A stretch of 36,284 nt of DNA, taken from Gyrodactylus bullatarudis. Taxonomy: Eukaryota; Platyhelminthes; Monogenea; Gyrodactylidea; Gyrodactylidae. The notes beneath the pieces are model-generated. The model was given only the letters and a program-made list of their open reading frames with translations. It was not told the origin of the DNA and did not search any database. Within the stretch, counting starts at the first letter, position 1. Each line of letters opens with the position of its first letter. The DNA lies in NCBI GenBank assembly GCA_012064415.1, contig SSNU01000041.1, positions 394,795 through 431,078 of the forward strand, given 5' to 3'. Both the position numbers and the translations under genes were made by a program. Below, one piece after another: positions 26,701 through 32,700 of the stretch.

Positions 26701-29700
26701 CGGATTCAAGATAGTAATTTTTATACACATAACAGATTGTATTGATCCGGGGATTTCAGACAAGACATATAATTAGTGATAAAGATTTTATTTTGACAGA
26801 TCGTATAAGAATCTTATTCTGGCTTGATTTATATATATATTGCAATCATTTTATAGAACTCGATAGTTATATATAACCTTCGCCGATTATTTATATATAA
26901 TCAAGCCTCTGGTCATTATATATAACTCTTATCTTGAATAAAGTCTTAAAGAGCAAACCCTAAAATAATTAAAAAAGATCTCTTCTCGATAGATTTTTTT
27001 TCAATTTTCCACACACCATAATTATCCTCATTTAATTTCTGTAGAACAGAGATTACATGTAAAGGTCTAGAAAGTATTAAGGTCAACTATTTTTTCGTTC
27101 ACGATGAAAATCGATAATGATTATTTTCTGATCTGCTCAATCAATTCATTTCATTTTCTAATCGAAATTCGGTCTCTCTCATTTAGATTCATTTTAGAGA
27201 CAATTATATATTGCTTACATTCCTCCATCGCTAAAAAGATGCGAATTTGTATATATTTTTTAATCGGAAGTCAAATATATCTTACATGATTAAGAATAAG
27301 CTTCTAATAAAAAAATTAAAAAATAAATATTATATTAGCTGTATTTGATGATTGCAGATTTCATCTTTTATTGTGCCTATGCTATCACTCATTCATCAAA
27401 GCTGATTATATTATAATTGGTATTCTATGAAAAGAGTACCAGGAAGTAAATCTTTCAAGAGTGCTCGTGATTATGAATATCATAATTAAAATAATTTATT
27501 TCTTCTTGGCTATAGTTTATATTTAGTTCAATATGAAACGCTCACCTATTATCACTGAGATAAGATAAGCGATAAATATGTTTAGATTCTTATTTTATAT
27601 CATTATCAAAGCATTGTTATTGATGATGCATTAAGTAATGTACATTTGGCCTCTATATATATGTTACTGTACAAAGCTTGAATTAGTACATAGTTAGTAT
27701 AAAGCCTGAAATTCAATGTTTGAACTAACTTTTTACTGCAATAATACATTATGTATACTTTTTATCATATTTGTATATTACATGATGTATAAGACAAAGT
27801 ATTATTAACTTCTCATTATAGAGGGGGGGGATTCACACTCAGTCCTCATTGAGGATTGAAATAGTGATTCACATTGTGTACTACACAATGATGACTCTTC
27901 TTAGGTTTCAATCAAATTATTAATCCTTGGGTAGATTTCAATAGCTAAAGATCGTAAGGAATTTATTTTTTTTAAACATCCTCGAATCTGATATCTTTAA
28001 TTCTCATCAGTCTCAATTTGAAATGTATAATAATCTGAATTATATGATTAGTAATTAAATTTTTTCTCGAGTAGCTCTATATCTTAAATGACTAACACAT
28101 CCAAAGAACAAGCGAGAACTTATAATACTGAAGTTTGGGATCTTCAGTAATTCTTATACCGAGAATCGAACCTTATCATTATTCATCTTGATATATTTTT
28201 AATGAAATGATCTTGATATATTTTTGTTCAATTATAATTTGAATTAGTTTTATAATAAGAACATGAGCCTTTTACAGAATAGTCATCATAGTACACAATG
28301 TGTATCACTATTTCAATTCTCAATGAGGACAGAGTGTGAACCCCCCCCTCTATTATGAGAAATTAATTCAAGGTAATCATATTACATATATTATACGATA
28401 TTTTGTCTTATACATCATGTAATATACAAATATGATAAAAAGTATACATAATGTATTATTGCAGTAAAAAGTTAGTTCAAACATTGAATTTCAGGCTTTA
28501 TACTAACTATGTACTAATTCAAGCTGTGTACTTGTAAATCTAGAGATTAACTGATTCCGGGTTTGTACGGTTATATATATATGTACCAGCTTGAATGCAA
28601 TTTATCCCAACATAAAGTTCACAAATGAGATCGAGAGTGACGAAAAGATAAGTTTCCTAGAACTTGAAATTGTTCGAGATGGTTCATGTGTAAATACTCG
28701 AATACATAGGAAAACGAATGCCTCAACCCTATTCTTACCTTTGCATAGCTTTTACCCGATAAAAACAAAGAAAAGTGTTGTAAGCTATGCTTTCCTTTCA
28801 ATAGAACGATTAGTCTCAGCTGAATATGTGAAAGACAAAAAGATCGAAGCTAAAAACCCTCTTGAAAAGAGACGGATATCCAGATAGTTTCATTGAGAAG
28901 CATTCTCATCCAAAGGATAAAACAAAAGCGGAAGAGGAACCTGAAAAGCCAATATTCCTGGTTCTTCCCTTCAAAGGAGATGCAAGTAAATCAATTGTTA
29001 ACAAAAAGCTAGCAAATATAACCAAAAGAACGTTCCCTGGAAGGAAATTGAAACTGATTCAACGGAATACAAAGGTTCTGAACGGCAGAAACAAAGATGA
29101 AATCCCGAAACTCAAGAGAAAAGGAGTTATTTACCAGTTCACATGTTCCTGTGAGTCACTTATATCGGCCAAACTACCCGATTCCTTGGAGAAAGAGTCA
29201 AAGAATCCAAAACATATAAGCTCGGTACAAAGCCATATCAAGGACACAGGACACCTAGCGGACGAATCAAACGAAACAAAATTCTCTATCAGGTCAATCC
29301 ACGTGAATCCTGCAAAGTAAGGGCGTCAAACCTCGACTGTGCAGTAAAGCATTTTATTACAAAGATGAAGCCTGACCTGTGTGTACAGAAGATAACGGGA
29401 ATGAAATTGGGTTTCAAAGAAAGAGAAGTGCATATCAAGAGAAAACAAATAGATAAAATATGCAAGGTCCTTGAACCAATTGGGAAACCTAAAAGTTCTA
29501 CCCAAATTGAAACTAGAGATCAAAATGAAATTAATGAGAAGTTGACAACAGTCGATAATCAACAAATTCTAGTTCAATGCACTGCCCCAGCAACAATTAC
29601 AGAAATGCAAAAACGTGAAACAAACGAGATGTCGACAGTAGTCGATAATCAAATTATAAGCCAAACTGTAATTAGTGACAAAAGAAAAGGAAAAGGCCAC

Positions 29701-32700
29701 CCAACAACGAGAGGGAAACAAAAAAGACTGAGTGGTCAGTTACAAATTATTCCTTTCATCAAAAGACAGAAACAATTATCAGATTGAGCACAGTAATGAT
29801 TTCAATTCAGTTCCCATTCCCCCTTACCTAAAGAAGTCCAAGTATCAAAATCAACCAATGGAAGGGCTCAGAATATTGCATTGTAATAATATTTAAATGT
29901 TAACCGGGGTAGAGTCTGAAGAGACCCGGCGAAATATAACGTTTATCACTAAAATATACGCTCGTTTTCTCGAACCTTCCTTATGAGTTTAGAAACAAAC
30001 AATGATATTCTTGATGAAGTTCGACAATATTATCGTTCGAATATATGTATATATCTTGTTACTAATTTTTCAAATCTTAAATTTCCACTTTTTATCGCTT
30101 TCAAAAAGATTAGTGATATATCAAGGGTCATTAGAAATTTCAGCTAGATTTTTAAACTATGATTCAGAAACCCTTATTCTGAATAAAAATATTTTAAAAT
30201 GCTTACATATTATATCTATCATATATATTTGTTAAATAATTGAAAGTTTTCAGAATTTCGAACAAAGTTAAATTAATTTTCAAGTTTCAGCTCACATTGA
30301 ATATCTAAAAAGTTTCCATTAAATGATCGATCAATATGCTCAAAATAAAGTCGTGAAATTAGTTTATTCTCGAACAGTTATTTGATTCTTTGAGAATAAA
30401 CGAGAATACGTAAAATAAGAAGTAAATAAATTATTCCGTATACGCTTAAAAGGTTGACACAATATTAATTTCAATTCAAGGTTCAAACCCGAGAAGAATA
30501 TAAATTTCTAAAAGCAGTGTAATAAAATTTAGTTTAGGTAGTTTATTCTTGTATTATGGTGAATTGACGTACTCATCCAAGCTTTAGGAATAATATCAGT
30601 TGGATTATTTAAAATGAATTCTTAGAAATTAATGCTTAAAAAATATATATAATTAACAAGGTTATTGAAACTACTCACTTATCAAAGCTTTAATTAATCA
30701 AAGGAATGTCATTTCCAATATTTTCTCATTATATTTCCTGGATTAAACACAATAATATACACAACCACGACTAAATCAAGGTCTAGCAGAAAAAAAATTT
30801 GTCTTTGGTGAGATCGGTTTTGAGCTGAATTATCGAATTCATTTTAATTAAGAGAGAAGGTTATATCAGTTAGTTCACAAAAATGATCATTTTTAGAAAA
30901 ATAGAATAAAAATATTAGTAATTGCCGCTATGAGAAATTTGATCTAATTAATAATTCATTGGGTCAGAAAAAAGAGTTCAGTAATTTGTTTATTCTTGAG
31001 GAGCCGGAACGATTCGATAAGCTCAAAAATATTACATCAATCTCTCTAATTCGATTCGGTAGGCTTCAACACCTTCAAAAATCTTTTGGATCTGAAGATG
31101 GTTGAGAAGCATCCCATTTTCCTGTAGACAATCCTGTGTTGGGCATTAGGGTTAAATCCTTTATTTTTCTCGAAAGTAAGTATTGCTGAGTTTATCCGAA
31201 AACATTTGTTTCTGCTGGTGATTTGGAACTCATTTTGAGGATTTGAAAATAAGACAAGTAATTACCAATTAATGATAATTTATCACTGATAAAGCTATTA
31301 TCTCGCCGGATCCCATCAAACCCTTACTTGATCGATATGTTAGATAAATTAAAAAATATGTATTATTGGTTGGTTTGAGAATGCAATAAGGGAGGAAGTG
31401 GGGTTTCTCTTATTGTAGTGAGCAATTACGTTTTTGGTCTTCTTTTTATGTAAGGATCAATTTATAGCTGTCCACTTTCTGTTTACAGCAGATTGTTTAT
31501 TAGTTTGATTGGATGGTCATTTACATAAAGCATGCATATGTTACAGTTAAAGTAATGAATTAGGGAATACCAAAACTGCTTAGGTAATCTTGATAAATCG
31601 TGAAATTTTTAACTAAAAAATAAATGATAATAATGAATTAGTTTTACAATACAATTTATTGAAACTTAGCTCAATATTTGAATTCTCAGCCGTGGTCATC
31701 CAAACGTTTCGACGGTGATTTTCTTCACACGCCTTCTTCAGTGGTACGACAAGTTTATCAAAAACAAAATACTATTTATATATTTTCATGATTTCATCCC
31801 TATCAGTTTTGTCGAATCAGATGAGAGAATAGAATAATACAAGAGGCTGACCTATGATAATAAAGTATTGATAATCAGAAAAGAAAAGGGGATATAATAT
31901 TTCATCAGATTCAATTTAACTTCCTTTTTAGCCAAAAAGCTGAATCCAACACTGCTCAATGTTCACTTCACCAACATTTCCATTAAAAGTATGATTATTG
32001 CCAATTTCAAGAGATTCATGAATTAACCTCTTTCTAAAGATTTTTTGTACACTAAGAATTTTAACCTCCTCAAAATTAATTTTATGTCCATTATTGTTAA
32101 GAATATGTTGAAATTTAGATCATTTTTACTGATTCGGATAATAATAAATTTTCATTAGTCTAACTAAAAATTGTCTCAACAATTCATTCAATTTCAAAAA
32201 TCCAGAATTATTCGAATCACCGCTAAAATTGAGTACGCAATCTCTGAAATATAAAATATCTTGGCCATTCAATCAGTTTTCCAAGTTTCATCTTTAAAAA
32301 TAGTAATCTTATCACCGGGAAGGTTTTCATGGCGATTTTTGTTGTTTGATCATTCATTGGATAATTCGGGAAAAATAAATATGCAAAACATGATCTAAGA
32401 ACTAAATTTTGTCAGAAAAATAAGTAATCTCGTGAGTTGTTAGGCAAAAGTAGAGTAACCGTTTTTAGATTTTCTAACATTTCTAGGGCTTAAAATGAGT
32501 TTGTGGCAAAAATTGAATTAAATATTAATTTATCTTCTTTAATTATCTTCTTTCTAACAACTCACTTTTTAATACTGAAAAACAACAAGACGTACTTAGG
32601 CACTTCTAAAATCGCATGATTACAAAAATCATCAAATAAAAGGCTAGATGTTAAATGTCAACGTAAGGATAAATAAATCACAAAAACCTTGAACCGAATC

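Noticed and set aside
30207..30215. 9-base exon candidate with GTAAGC donor
   Set aside because: Open in phase 2, but the acceptor lies in a TATATA run without a pyrimidine tract; left out of the count.
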